DNA of 64,000 bases from Cololabis saira (Eukaryota; Chordata; Actinopteri; Beloniformes; Belonidae): NCBI RefSeq assembly GCF_033807715.1, contig NC_084596.1, positions 30,822,879-30,886,878 on the forward strand. The letters are read 5' to 3'. Under the pieces are notes generated by a model. It saw nothing but the letters and a program-made list of their open reading frames with translations, had not been told where the DNA came from and ran no database searches. The position numbers and the translations under genes are program-made. Positions 1-17,500 of the stretch are shown here, one piece after another (positions within the stretch are counted from its first letter, which is position 1; every line of letters starts with the position of its first letter).

Positions 1-330
1 TACAACCTTTGTGGTTCCACGAGATAAAAATTGCATTTTAGAATATAAGAGCCCTCAAGGAAGCACGTTGTGCCCTTTAGGTTGAAGGGGAGTGGGGGGG
101 GTTATTGGGGGGGATAAAGGGATAAAGATGAGAAGACTGAACAATTCTACTTTGAGATTGAAGTGTGCTGCAGCACTTGTCCATTCACCTGAAGTGCTAA
201 AGTATATGTTTTGAGTTTGTTTGTTTTTACTTAAAGTTAAAGCTGAAGTGTATCTGTATTCACATTTCCAAACATTTGTACCCAACAGCTTTGGTCGTGG
301 CGGATGATAGTCCAAAGTTGCGTGGTTATC

Positions 331-352
331 TCTGTGTGTGTGTGTATATATG

Positions 353-416
<64 letters not shown>

Positions 417-429
417 CACACACACATAT
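331..429. repeat. Compound (TG)n-(TA)n-(CA)n microsatellite
   Basis: TG repeats pass into TATATG and then a long pure TA run, which passes into TACATACACA and CA repeats. Because TG and CA arms are complementary, the whole tract is an imperfect palindrome. Confidence 0.95.
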
Positions 430-1463
430 ATTTTTTTAGTATTATAAGTGACTGTTGGAACATCTTGACAAATTTATCTTTGCTGTTTCTCGCATAGAAT
501 GTACTTTAAGACATTTGGTCAGTCAAACTAAATTACAGTTTTGTCCCCTGACATCTGAATAGGTCATTCACTCATAGAAGTTCTTGCTTTTCCCATTTCT
601 GTCTTTCCTTCTTTTTTTTTTACATTAATAATAAATAGTACTTTCCTTCCCACTTCCAACTTATTTTTTTTCCAGTTTTTCACTGTATACATAACATTTT
701 CCTGTACTGGGAGGTGTTTCATATTTAGTTATTTCATAATCGCTTATCAAATACATTGATTACATTTGTAAAGCTTTCCACAGCTACTATTAAAACACAC
801 CTGTAGACTTTTGCTGAAAAGATCCTATTTCGGTGTAACATCTACTATCACTGTGCTGGGATTCATAGAGTATAAATACATACCATGTGGTCCAGCTGGA
901 ATATAAGGTGGATTCCCTGACTCTGTGCTTTCGTCCTTTCCATTATCACCCTTTTTCTGCACTGTTTGCTTTTGTCTTCCCCTCCGACTCCAAGAACTCA
1001 TCATCTTCATCCCTCTTGCTAATATCCCCTCCTTATCTTCACTTATTTCTGTATCTGTTGCTCTCAGTGGCCCTCTTCAGCTCTGATCCTACTGCTATTT
1101 CTATCATTCCTTCTTCCTCAAATCTCACATTTTCTTCCTCCTGCCCAACCCTCACTTTAAATACAAAATGGGAATTTCTCCACTTTTAAATGTCCTTTTC
1201 ATTGATTAATTGATTGATTTCATTAATTTGCCTTTAACTTTGTCTGTTAAAACATAGCATGAAGACACTGACTACCTGGGGCAGGTTAGGTTCCTCAGTT
1301 GCATCACTCTGTCTCCTGTCAGTGACACAGCAGTGGGTGTGGCCACGGATTATATTTACAACTATATACTTTTTTTTGGTAAATTCATCTTTTTTCGTCA
1401 ATGCAATGAAAGGCTTTAGGACATACGAACGATTGTTTTTAGAAGTATGATTTTAAGGATATA
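430..1463. other. No gene recognised
   Basis: AT-rich intronic sequence with pyrimidine-rich patches around 940-1150. Short open frames here show no family features. Confidence 0.6.
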
Positions 1464-1469
1464 ATGTTT

Positions 1470-1538
1470 TTTTGGGGGCGGGGCTTTACCTCAGGGGGGC
1501 AGTTGCCCCCCCTTGTCCCCCCTGTAGATCCACCCCTG
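1470..1538 (-). mobile_element. Fragment of a DNA-transposon end (GGGGTGGATCTACAGGGGG type)
   Basis: Read on the minus strand the stretch begins CAGGGGTGGATCTACAGGGG and continues with G-rich sequence. I remember this as a recurrent fish DNA-element terminus, probably hAT-like. No partner terminus or target duplication was found, so it is a fragment or a false match. Confidence 0.35.
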
Positions 1539-6827
<5,289 letters not shown>

Positions 6828-6828
<1 letters not shown>

Positions 6829-8710
6829 TCTGTCATATTGCTTAAAAATGCCTTTGCTAATTTATACAAACACCACATACCATCTTTAAAAACCTGGAAC
6901 TGTCTTTCTTTAGAAACCCACCTGAGAGTTGTGTCAGGCACCAATGAAGCATAAAGAATAGGAGGATGAAATTGGAGATTTTAGCTTTTGCTGTAAAAAT
7001 GTGAAACATTGTTTATCATATACATTTTCTTGAGTTGAGAACAAAGCAAAGGAAAAAAACATTTATACTATAGAAGTAGTCAAAGATGAGGCAATTTACT
7101 GGCTCCATGAAAAATTAGCTGTTGATATTTTGTTTTCCTCCAACTCTGGTTGCTTAGCAACAACAAACACAAAGAAAACTTAACTTGAACTTCCAGCCCT
7201 TGGGCTTTAAAGTGACACTCTCACCTCATGCTTACATACAACTACCAATAAAATGTTGCATCAGATGTCCAGCAGGGTGAATTATATTATCAGTCATAAA
7301 AGGCGTACGAAAATACTGTTATTACCACGTCATGTGTCTGTTTATTACTCTGTAGAGGAACGACATTGGAGAATAAATCATTTTGTGTCTACAAGAGCAC
7401 AAACACACACCCATATACAGTATCTCAAAGTGATGGGGAAACTGTAAGAGGCTCTCTAATCATTATTATTATTTGGTTTAGGCAGATGGTGGTCCATATT
7501 GGTCTGGATGATAAATTGGAAACAGTGAACAAATTACGGTTGAAGTTTTAGGAAAAAAGAAAAATGGAGCACATTTATTTTAATCCACCTAATGTTTTTA
7601 TCAGCTCCTGATTTTTATTAAGTATAAGTTTGTAACGCTTCATGGAAAATACAAAAATGCAATAAAAATATATATAAGATTTTATAATTTACTGGTTGAG
7701 TAATAAAAAGGATCCTAGTAACAAAGTAGTTTTATGGTTTTTTTTGTTAAAAGTTATATATACATACAACAGTGAATAAATGAGCCTTACATGAATATTT
7801 TTTTTCCAACAAAGGAACAAACAAAATAAAAATGATAATGCCATCATGATGGTTTTTTTTTTTAATTGGCAATTTGACATGAAATTACTGACAGAAACAT
7901 TGATGAGGGAGCGTGAATAACAACAGTACAATACACTAGGTGTCGACCACGCTCTGAAATACTCACGTAATACTCACTTTTATTGCTTCTTAATTGTGAT
8001 CTGGCTCTCTCTCCTAGTGGGTTCAGTTTTGTGATCACACTATTTTCATCTTGTGTGCAGACTTCTGTGGCTAATAACATGCGTCCCTTATTGTTGACGC
8101 TTTTTCGTTTCATCTGGATTTTAATTGACCATTTTCAGCTTGATGTAGTGGTGAGTCAGTGCTGCTTGAGGCGTTACGCACTGCAACAAAAGTGTGTTGG
8201 AGGAACACGGTTCCCAACTGGGCGTGCGTAGCGTTTGTTTGTGCTGAGCGTCCTTGATGTTGGAGATGGCACGGCTTTGATGCTTCAGAGATCCAGAGCA
8301 AGGCTCCTCTCCTCCTGAAGAGCCCCTCTTTTGATTTTTACAGCATCACAGTTGTTTTTGTCTCGGCCAGATCCACATATGTCTGTGAGAGCAGGTCTGG
8401 CACAGTAGGCCGCTGCAACCATCTGCCCCATATTTGTCAAAGTGTCAGGTGGGCTCTGTGCCCTTCACCTCCATGCAGCTCTCCGTCATGCCAGTTGCAC
8501 TTGTCAGGAGGCCGTCTTGTGTGTGCCTGTGTTCGGGGGGGGAGCTGTAGCTTCTGAGTGACACATGCCAGCCAACTCCCACAAGGCAATTTTAACCTTT
8601 GCTGTCATCTTTCTCTTGGCAGCCTCTCTGTCATGATCATCAACATTTTTTTTTCTCTTATTACCCTCCTACTTTAATTCATTTCTTTTATCTGTCTTAC
8701 TCTCTACCTC
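6828..8710. other. No gene recognised
   Basis: Intronic sequence, AT-rich to about 7900 and of balanced composition after that. No repeat ends or protein similarity recognised. Confidence 0.6.
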
Positions 8711-8713
8711 TTA

Positions 8714-9598
8714 CCCTGGATTTACACTGAAAGCGCCACAGGCATCATAGGCGACCGGCTGCCATTCATTTTCTATGAAAGCACGCGTCGAGAGGCAGCG
8801 GAGGCAAAGGGAGCAGCGCGTCAATTTGAAGTTGAAAAATCTCAACTTTATGCAAATGAGCAGCGGCGACGCCGAGGCAGCGTCCAATCACAGAACGGGA
8901 TTCCCGAAGCAAGAAGCCTCAATGCAGATTGTACTTTCATGTACACACAAACGTACACTCATTCACTTGCACACATGAGCATAGCTGTGCACTAACAAAC
9001 TTATTTTATCAGGAATTAATATATTTCATCCAGTAAACTGACATTTTTTTCTGATTTGACTGCCGTTTTGACCTGAACTCTGCTCATGTGAAACACGTAA
9101 CTGATGGTTGAGGAGCTGTATGGTCGGAACGATTTTATTTTGCTACATCGATCCAACGCAAAATAATTAAAAACCGTGCTTATTAATCACAAAACACAGT
9201 TTAAACAATATGGCCAAATCCGCTACGACCTGTTGGGTCAGTGCTGCTCACTGCGGACAGACTGAAGCTTCACCGGGACCAACGGCTCGCTGACGGTTGC
9301 TGTTGATCCGCAGACCAAACTTGTTAAAGAGCATCAGACTCACTCTTATCTATGTGGAAATAACGCTAAAATATAAAGGCTTCCCAAAGTGTGATCCATG
9401 GTGAAATAGGAAACTGAAGATGTGCACGCTATATACAGTATAGATATGTGTAGACTATATACACTTTGTTCCCTCCAGTTCTGTGCAGCTTGAAAGCCCC
9501 GCCCACTGCAGGCGACGATAGTGCATGCATCTTTCAGTGTGAATCCACCAAGCATCGCGATGCAGGCGATTTTTGACACTTTCAGTGTGAATCCAGGG
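8714..9598. mobile_element. Harbinger-like non-autonomous DNA transposon with TTA target duplication
   Basis: The left end starts CCCTGGATTTACACTGAAAG and the right end is its inverse with one mismatch (ending CTTTCAGTGTGAATCCAGGG). TTA at 8711-8713 and 9599-9601 flank it, the 3-bp duplication typical of PIF/Harbinger. Length 885 bp, with GC-rich interior near the left end (8780-8900) and no transposase. The right terminal motif CTTTCAGTGTGAATCCA occurs a second time at about 9531-9547, so the right end is partly duplicated. Confidence 0.8.
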
Positions 9599-9601
9599 TT
9601 A

Positions 9602-10114
9602 CCCTTTGGCTCAGGTTGTCATTCTTTCTTTTTCTCCCTCGCTACTTTTGCTCCAAGATATGGCCCTGTGTACTGCAGTTTGTCACATGGTCAAAAATCA
9701 CACTTATGTCTATTATTGTGGCCTATTTGCAGCATGTTTTTGTGTTTTTTTTGTTGTACTTACCTGCATCTCTGCTTCAGTACTTTTGTTGATCACGCTT
9801 ATGAATGTGCATGTACTGTATTAGCAGGAGAAGCAATAAAATATGATTGTTCTTCAAACCATAAACCTGCATTGAAATGTCACGTTTGACTACTGTGCAG
9901 AGGAGATTGCTTACAAAATGTATAATATAATTGTGAAATCTGAGTGTTTGAGTCCACGTGTCCACTGACTCTGACCAACACACCCTAATTTAAAAGCATT
10001 GGACTTGCACATCCTTCAATGGTTTATAGAGTTTGTGTCCGTGCGTCCTTGCCTGTTTAAGCACTAGATAAATATGCTTCTCCTCCTTCGCTCTATTTTT
10101 GTCCACTTGTTTCC
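9602..10114. other. No gene recognised
   Basis: Intronic sequence between two repeats; nothing identified. Confidence 0.55.
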
Positions 10115-10215
10115 CTGAGGGAAATACCTTTGCTCTTTAGTTGCTAAATGCTCCACCACATTCACCAGCTGGCTGCTAACTGTGTCCGTCTGCTGTTTGG
10201 TCATTAACGCTGCTC
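10115..10215. repeat. Interspersed repeat shared with 57715-57815
   Basis: A stretch reading GCTCTTTAGTTGCTAAATGC, then a CACCAGCTGG-type block, then GTGTCCGTCTGCTGTT recurs with modest divergence at 57715-57815 in the same orientation. Two copies in one window show it is a dispersed repeat; family unknown to me. The next 300 bp (10260-10520), with a CCAATCAGAGCAACG stretch, may belong to the same or a neighbouring element. Confidence 0.6.
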
Positions 10216-11037
10216 TGGGATATTATAAGGGTGATGAGAGCAGTGAGAGAAGACAAACATTGTCCTGCGTTCAGGGCCATCCCATGTCACAATGGCAACA
10301 ATTTGATGTGACACCTCAACCCCAATACCAAAATGCCCCCCACCCTATAACGTGATAGATCAGATCCACATCTAGTAGAGATGTAGGGTCTGAAATCCAT
10401 CCATAGAGCCGCCCAACCCAAGGGGCGATACCAACGGCTGATTGCACACAGTAGGTCAGTTCTAGGACCAATCAGAGCAACGACAAAGGTGACATTCAGA
10501 GCAACTGAAACGATCACTGGGAGAGCGTGTTGTGTAGAAGAGTAAGTTCAACTTTTGCTGTAGCTTGTGAGCTGCAAAACAAATGCATGTACCTTGCAAC
10601 GGAATAGTTTGAGTGTAATCTTCTGTTCAAGTTTTGAAGAAATAGTCAGTTTTTAACTGTCGATTCCAAACCTGGGTTAAACGGCCGCTATTCCTCAGTT
10701 GCAGCACTGTTTCCACTCAGATTACGTTGCCGCTCTGCCATCATCGTGTTAAACCCTCCTAGAGACTCTGCCCATAACTTTCGTGCACAGCTAATGAGCT
10801 CAAACGGTTTGTAGCTGTACGTACCTGCAAAGCTAATTTACATTTTTTGAGTGAAATGTCTAGATTTCTAGGCTCCAGCCAGAATTTTACCTTTAAACAC
10901 TGTGCTGGTGCTCTACAACTTTCAATAGCACTTCCAATTTTTTGCAAGTCCACCAAACGGCAACTACAACAGTTTTGGTCAACAAAATAAAAGATATCAA
11001 CACAACATACTTTATGCAAACATCTAAATAAGTCCTA

Positions 11038-11445
11038 CACTGCAAAAACTCAAAATCTTAACAAGAATATTTGTCTTATTTCTAGTTAAAATGTCTAATT
11101 TTTTGTCAAGAAATCTCATTACACTTAAAACAAGACTCATCACTGGAAAAAAAAACAATTTTCACCTGTTTCAAGTAGATTTTCACTTAAAATAAGTAGA
11201 AAAATCTGCCAGTGGAACAAGATTTTTTTTGCTTGTAATGAGAAGATACATCTTGTCCCACTGGCAGATTTTTCTACTTATTTCAAGTGGAAATTTACTT
11301 AAAAACAGGTGAAAAGTGTCAAATAACAAGTTATTTTTCTGGTACTGACTCTTGTTTTAAGTGTAATGAGATTTTCTGACTAAAAATGAGATATTTTAAC
11401 TAGAAATAAGACATATTCCTGGTAAGTTTTTGATTTTTCGCAGTG
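11038..11445. mobile_element. 408-bp palindromic DNA element (foldback MITE), TA flanks
   Basis: The left arm begins CACTGCAAAAACTCAAAATC and the right arm ends with its inverse (GATTTTTCGCAGTG). The arms match over about 200 bp each with some mismatches and meet near 11230-11240 with almost no unique core. TA at 11036-11037 and 11446-11447 fits a TA target duplication. No coding capacity. I remember CACTGCAAAAA palindromes as common in teleosts; superfamily uncertain. Confidence 0.85.
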
Positions 11446-12087
11446 TATAATACGTCATCAATGATTTACAAACTAACAAAAAAAAAATACTAACAGAAAG
11501 TAACTTAAGCAATGAATGATAAAAATCAGCAGCCAGACCTGTGTGCGTTTTGACAACGGGGGCAATAAAGTACCAGCAACCAGTATCTGCTGCTGGAGAT
11601 AACTGAATCTCCAGCAGCTCATGAGCAACGACTGGACATTGGTCATGAACTATAGTCAATGCCTTTATTGAGGCCAGAATTTTATATTTGCATGTTCTTG
11701 ATTCATTGATGTTTTTAACTCACTTGCAGCAGAGTTGACGTACCTTTTATTCACCATCTCTTCACCTGCAGCAGCGCCCTGCTCCGGGCTGTGAGAGGTC
11801 AGATGTTGGTCGTAAGTCATAGCAGCAACTCATGCTGTACCACAGATGGCTGACCCGAGCTCCCCTTTCTTTCCTTTCCTATCATTCACATAGCTGATAT
11901 CACTTTGGGCTTGCAGGTATGAGGATCAGAGGCCTGAAATCTTCCCTGACTGCTCGCGAACCTGCCCGTGTAAAACAAAGGAATTCACTGAAAGACGGAT
12001 ATGTCTTTAAGGAGCTAGAAATGGCTACTAAATTCAATATTACATACCGATTACTTATAATAAGAAAACACTCATTAGAGTTGTCCT

Positions 12088-12150
12088 AGATATATCTGAC
12101 TATCTATGTCTGACTATATCTGTATATCAGACTGACTATCTGACTAACCT
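12088..12150. repeat. GACTATCT-type simple repeat
   Basis: Degenerate tandem array of TCTGACTATC-like units. Confidence 0.6.
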
Positions 12151-12815
12151 GTCTGTGGCCTCTCCTCAACATAATCTGGATTGATCAGCATGAATCACTA
12201 TATTATTATTTTGTTTGTATTTAAAAAACACTGTTCTCATATTTTAATGATTTCTCATTATTTTATGTTCGTTTTTATAATTGTATTATTTTCTCATAAC
12301 TATAACGTTTGTGTAAAAGTAAAAAAAAGTGAAAAAATAGAAGAATAAAAGGTATTAATATTGTGAAGCCTGATAAATACAAGCAATATGTATGTACACT
12401 ATTATTAATCATCAATATTTATTTTCTAGTTTCTTTTTGCAAAAAGTGTGTAAGTACTAAAATTTTCATGAATGCCAATTACTTATATAGTTTGCTGAGT
12501 GAACAGTTGTCCTGCTCACATTTCATGAATGAGGCCCATTGTACACTCATGACCGGACAAAAACGTGACACGCAAACAGTCACAACATTTGCAAATAATA
12601 CGTCCATAAAAGCAGAAGAGCTCAGCACCGAACCCCTCCCATTTTTTATAAACTGAGTGTGTGTGTGGGAAGGGTTAATGGCTTTGAATTATCGGGAATC
12701 CACAAATCTTAATGCCTTTCCTGGTCTGCCAGTAACACAGCCCGGTACCATCTGCATTTCCTGAGAACAGTTAGGAAATCAAAGTGACTGCCTGCCTTTT
12801 ATCACTTCATCATAG

Positions 12816-13125
12816 ATTGCACCCTGGCATATAGCATCACAGTGTGGTTTGCCAAGATCTCAGCAGCGGTGAGAAAAAGGCCCTCCAGAGGGGGATCAGA
12901 ACAGAACAAAGAATAATTTGCTGCTCCCTTCTCTCCCTGGAGGACAGTGCCAATGCCTGCTACCTCTCCAGAGCTAAAAACATTATAAGATACCGTTCAC
13001 GCCCTGAAAATCACCTGTTTAAATAGTTGCCCCTCAGGCCGCCACTACAGCTTTTTCAAATGAACTCAGGAACTCCCGGGCTCATGAACGGCTTCCTTCA
13101 TGTGCCCATTCTCACTCTAAATCCA
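12816..13125 (+). pseudogene. LINE reverse-transcriptase tail, L2/CR1-group-like fragment
   Basis: Translated with frame changes, the stretch matches the C-terminal end of fish LINE ORF2 proteins: SITVWF, then EKKALQRGIRTEQRII (family form ALQRVV.TA..I), then ANACYLSRAKNIIR, then PSGRHYS and finally a SFxxxxILxLN-like end. These are hallmarks of the region after the reverse transcriptase in L2/CR1-group elements. In-frame stops and frameshifts make it dead, and it is 5' truncated as usual for LINE copies. Clade is a judgement from memory. Confidence 0.7.
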
Positions 13126-13804
13126 CTCGCAAACACCAAAACTCATCGTATAAGTGCAGCACTTTTTATGTGTGATGTCATAATCTTTCATTGTGACACG
13201 AAGCATAAAACTGACATACTGAAGCACAAGAAAGTACAAGCAGTTCTCCACTGATTTGAGTAGTCTGTGTAAAATATTGCAGACTAGACCCAGTGTACTT
13301 GGGTACTTTTGCACAGAACATGTTCTTGTGTTCTTATCCAGTGTTTTAAATTTGTGCCTGAAACCTCCTCACAATAAACTGGCAATAGAAGATGCATAGT
13401 CGGTTTCGCTGCAATCTCACCTGTTATTTCCACTCGGACGTCAGTCCAGATTTCTGCAATAAGACAGTTATGTACTCACAACAAATTACATGCTTTGTCG
13501 TTTCAGCTCTGCAGCGCAGCGTATCATCACCAGCTGTTGTGTGTGTTTTGCCCTGATCTGCGACTATTGACTACACTGTGGCGGAAAAGTAATTGAATTG
13601 GCCGTCGTGGCTTGGCCTTTCACTTTATGTGGGAGCTCCTCTGTGTCACAACTGCCAGAAAGTCATTACAGCAAATTAGTTATTCTGGCTTCACGCCAGC
13701 TCCGTCACATGCTCTTCCTCCCTCCTCACTCTTTGTTTTCTGCGCCAAGCACTCATAAAGCACCAGAAAAACTGCTGTGGAGACCAGAGGTCATGAATTA
13801 GGTC

Positions 13805-13826
13805 TATATATATATATATATATATA
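13805..13826. repeat. (TA)n microsatellite
   Basis: Short pure TA run. Confidence 0.9.
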
Positions 13827-13994
13827 CACACAGTAACTTTTAGCATTTTTACCAGAGCAGAGTGGGCGGTTGCTTCTAAACAGCTTCACGGTGCCTCCAA
13901 CGAAACCACTCATTGACTAGAACAGGGGTCGGCAACCTGCGGCTCTAGAGCCGCATGCGGCTCTTTAACGCCGCCCTAGTGGCTCCTGGAGCTT

Positions 13995-14175
13995 TTTCAA
14001 AAATGTTTGACCTCTTTTTTCCTTTTTTTCTTCGTTTTTTTTTCTTTTTTTCTTTGTTTTCTCTTTTTTTCTTCTTTTTTTTCCTTTTTTCTTTTTTTTC
14101 TTCTTTTTTCTTTTTTTTCTTTTTTTTCTTCTCTTTTTTCCTTTTTTCTTTTTTTCTCTTATTTTCTTTCTTTCT
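13995..14175. repeat. Polypyrimidine tract inside the hAT-type element
   Basis: Almost uninterrupted T/C with T runs split by single C or TC. The Phe-rich open frame across it is an artefact. Confidence 0.9.
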
Positions 14176-14405
14176 CGAAATTTTGACTTTTTCTCGACAT
14201 TTCGACTTTTTTCTCGAGATTTTACTTCAACATTAATCTCGACATTTTGAGTTTTTTCTCGACATTTCGACTTTTTTCTCGAGATTTCGACTATTTCATC
14301 AACATTTCGACTTTTTTCTCAAGATTGTACTTCAACATTAATCTCGACATTTCAACATTTTTTCTCGACATTTCGACTTTTTTCTCGACATTTCGACTTT
14401 CTTCA
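14173..14405. repeat. About 22-bp minisatellite inside the hAT-type element
   Basis: Imperfect tandem units of TTCTCGACATTTCGACTTTT, with a higher-order repeat (TTTTACTTCAACATTAATC appears twice, near 14220 and 14326). Confidence 0.88.
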
Positions 14406-14585
14406 CGAAGTGCATAATGAAAAAAAAAAATCTCCCCCCAGTAATAACTAATATAGAATGTTGCCTTAATTCTAAGGCTGATACAAGACTTTTCATTTTT
14501 TGCGGCTCCAGACATATTTTTTTTTTGTGTTTTTTGTCCAATATGGCTCTTTCAACATTTTGGGTTGCCGACCCCTGGACTAGAA

Positions 14586-17500
14586 TGACTGCAATTCACT
14601 ACGACTGGCGCTACCTTGTGAGACTTTCCAGTTTTGGTCAGTTCCTCCTTCTATAGATATTAAGTAATGATTTAATCAATGACTGAAAATTTTACTCTAC
14701 AAGTCGTCCCTCGTCCTGGTCCTTTCATCCATCTGGTGCAGCTCCAGGTAACCAATCCTCCTGGAGCACTAGAGCACTTCACCAACCCTGTTACGGCACC
14801 TGCACTCTGCAGTTTGCATGAGTAATCTACACACAGTTTCCACATACAATGACAGATGTAACATTATAAACAGTGGCTGTTATATCTGGAAAAAGGGCCC
14901 ATCTAGCTTTGATTGGGCAGTAGCTCTTTGTGAGAGGTCAGTACCTTTTCTTTTTTTTCTAAATACACACACACACGCGCGTACATACTGGAAGCTACAG
15001 TATATGCAACACACACACATTCATCTCAGTGTCCATTAAATTCAATAAGGTGAAATCCCTCTTTCTCCCGTGGTCTCTATTTGCCCTGCATTGATTGCAC
15101 TGACTGACCGAGGGGCCCCACCACGTCCATCTGCAGGAGGATGATAAAGCCTGTTGCACGTACTGCATGTGCAGGCATCGACATTTACAGTTTTGTGTGG
15201 ATATACTCTTAATACATTTAAACACATAATTTTGTGACAGTCAGGCAGAGCACTGATGAGACATCAATCCATCTCCATGGCAACAAAACTCTGGGTATGT
15301 CGCGGATTTGTGTGTGCAACAATGACCAGAGCAATATGTGTTGTTCTGTGTTGCTCATACTCTCATGCTCTGGCGCGGGGGGCAGCAGCGATGGATTTAT
15401 CTAGTGATACTCCGATATGGTTGATAGGGTTAATTGGTTTTCAGAGGGCATGTAGAGAGACAGAGCCTGACACTGACCAGATTACTGTAGAGACACCAGG
15501 GAGGAGCTGCCAAACAGACGGAGCAAGGAGCATGAGAGGAGAACAGAGAAAATAAATGTAAGAGATGAACTCGGCGTGGACGGTGGACGTGAGGAAGATT
15601 TACCTTTCACAGCGGGAGCTGAGAGGTCAAAGAGAGAATCAGAGAGCTGCTGAAGAGAAGTTTGAGGTTGATCCGAAGCAAAGACGGACTGGATCAGACT
15701 GGATATGGCAGATTTTCTTGTCCTTAATTAATTTTTTTTTTTTTTTGTATTTCTGTTTTATTTAAGAGCTTAAATGCTTTTTTGTATTATTTTACATTTA
15801 CTACTGTTTCATTTGACATTATAATGCTATTTTCCATTGCAGATTGGATGAAAAATGATTTGAATTACCTCCCCTGCCACTCATATTTGTTCATAAAACT
15901 ATTTAACCTTCTAAAAGGGAACCTGTTTCAGCTATGCCACTCATCACTTGAACCAGCCTTTTATTTCTGCAACAGCTCAAAGCTACTGCTAATGGTGAGA
16001 GAAACAAAGTTGAGGTGTGCTGTAGGTGATGTCAGTGCTAGTTTATGACAGGAAAAATAATACCTTCCATTTAAATCATAAATCTGTGGCTCTGCGGCAT
16101 CAGTAATGATGTTCTTATTTGCAAAACTGAATATATAGAAGTGCTAATTTCAAGGTTTATTTCACAGTGGTTCAGACCTTTAGGTCATGTCAAGTGATAC
16201 TTATCAGCTAATTGAGTTTGCACCATTTGTTATCGGTTGTAAATCATTCATCATTCCCGCTCCTCCCAACTCCCAGTTGGTCACATCAACCTGCTGATGT
16301 TTGGTCAGAGGGTCTTGGTGTTGCATTCTAACAAACTGGTCACTCCTTCAGCAACATTTTCAACATACATAGTAGTGTTATTATATGTAAGAACCTTTTG
16401 AAGACACTTAATGTAGCAAATCAATCTTGGACCAATTAGGGGCAGCAGGCCCTGCTGTAAGACATGACACATTATACCTCTAGTGGAACAAAATGGCATA
16501 AAAGATGTGCTATGTCTCCACCCTTTCATTAGTGTAGTATTATCAGCAGCTATATTTAAAATACAGCTGATCAATTTTCCCCATGTGGTTAGAAGTGGTA
16601 TTTCTACATATAGTGGCTTTAAAAAAGTCCATAATGATAAAAGGCCAGACACTGCTTTTAGCCCATTTCGAGACTATTTATACTTTTATTTTGCTTTTTT
16701 TTTTTCGTCACTTCATGATAATATTTCTGCACTAAAACTGCTTGTTTTGTTTTAGGCATATTGAGTTGTCATATTAAGTTACTTATTTATAAAACACCAA
16801 AATTGATAAAACAGTTTTCTTTGAAATCCTCAAATACAATAATGCAATAGTGATTGATAATAAATTGCATGCAATTTCCTTCATCGTGGTCTTTTGTTAT
16901 CTGATATATCAGCAGATTAAAAGCAGAAAACGACTTCAATCATTGAGTCAGTGTTATTGAATGAACGAGACATTCTCATTTTTTTTAAAGATTTCCCTTT
17001 TACATTACTTTAAAAACTTCACTTCTATTTCTTGAGTGACTAAACTGCACCAAACCTGACGACTGCTGTTTCCCCTGTGCTGAGAGTAACAAGGTCGGTG
17101 TTGGTACCGACTGTTGTGAAACTGCTCCACTTCATCTGCCACCACGACTAGCATTTTATTGTTAGCGGATTTTATACGCCACAAAGCCTCGATATTTCTT
17201 CTACCTTTGTTCAACCTACAGAATTGCAACATACACAGTAAATCTTTCTTTTACAAGGTTTCTATTCTTGTTGTTTACACTGCTTTAACAAAGGTTTTTC
17301 AGTCCGCTGCTGCTGATCATTGTCGTATTCCTTCAAAAGAAGTCAATGCTTCATATAGATGTCTCTTTTTCTGTGAGCAAGCAACACTTTCTGTTGCCAG
17401 CAAGGCCAGAATGTGGCAATCTTTATTTTGCCTTATAATGTCTGAGCGCAGACTCTTTCCATCCAGCTGTAGATGCGTGCAACTGTTGAAAAAAGTTCAG

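Larger units (their letters stand above)
13923..14577. mobile_element. hAT-type non-autonomous transposon with 8-bp target duplication
   Basis: Ends are CAGGGGTCGGCAACC and the exact inverse GGTTGCCGACCCCTG. The perfect 8-bp duplication GACTAGAA lies at 13915-13922 and 14578-14585, the hAT signature. After a GC-rich left end (GGCTCTAGAGCCGCATGCGG) the element has about 180 bp of nearly pure pyrimidine, then a tandem array. No transposase. The family is one I remember as very common in fish. Confidence 0.92.

Noticed and set aside
13955..14236. Phe/Leu-rich open frame
   Set aside because: It is a by-product of the polypyrimidine tract in the hAT-type element.
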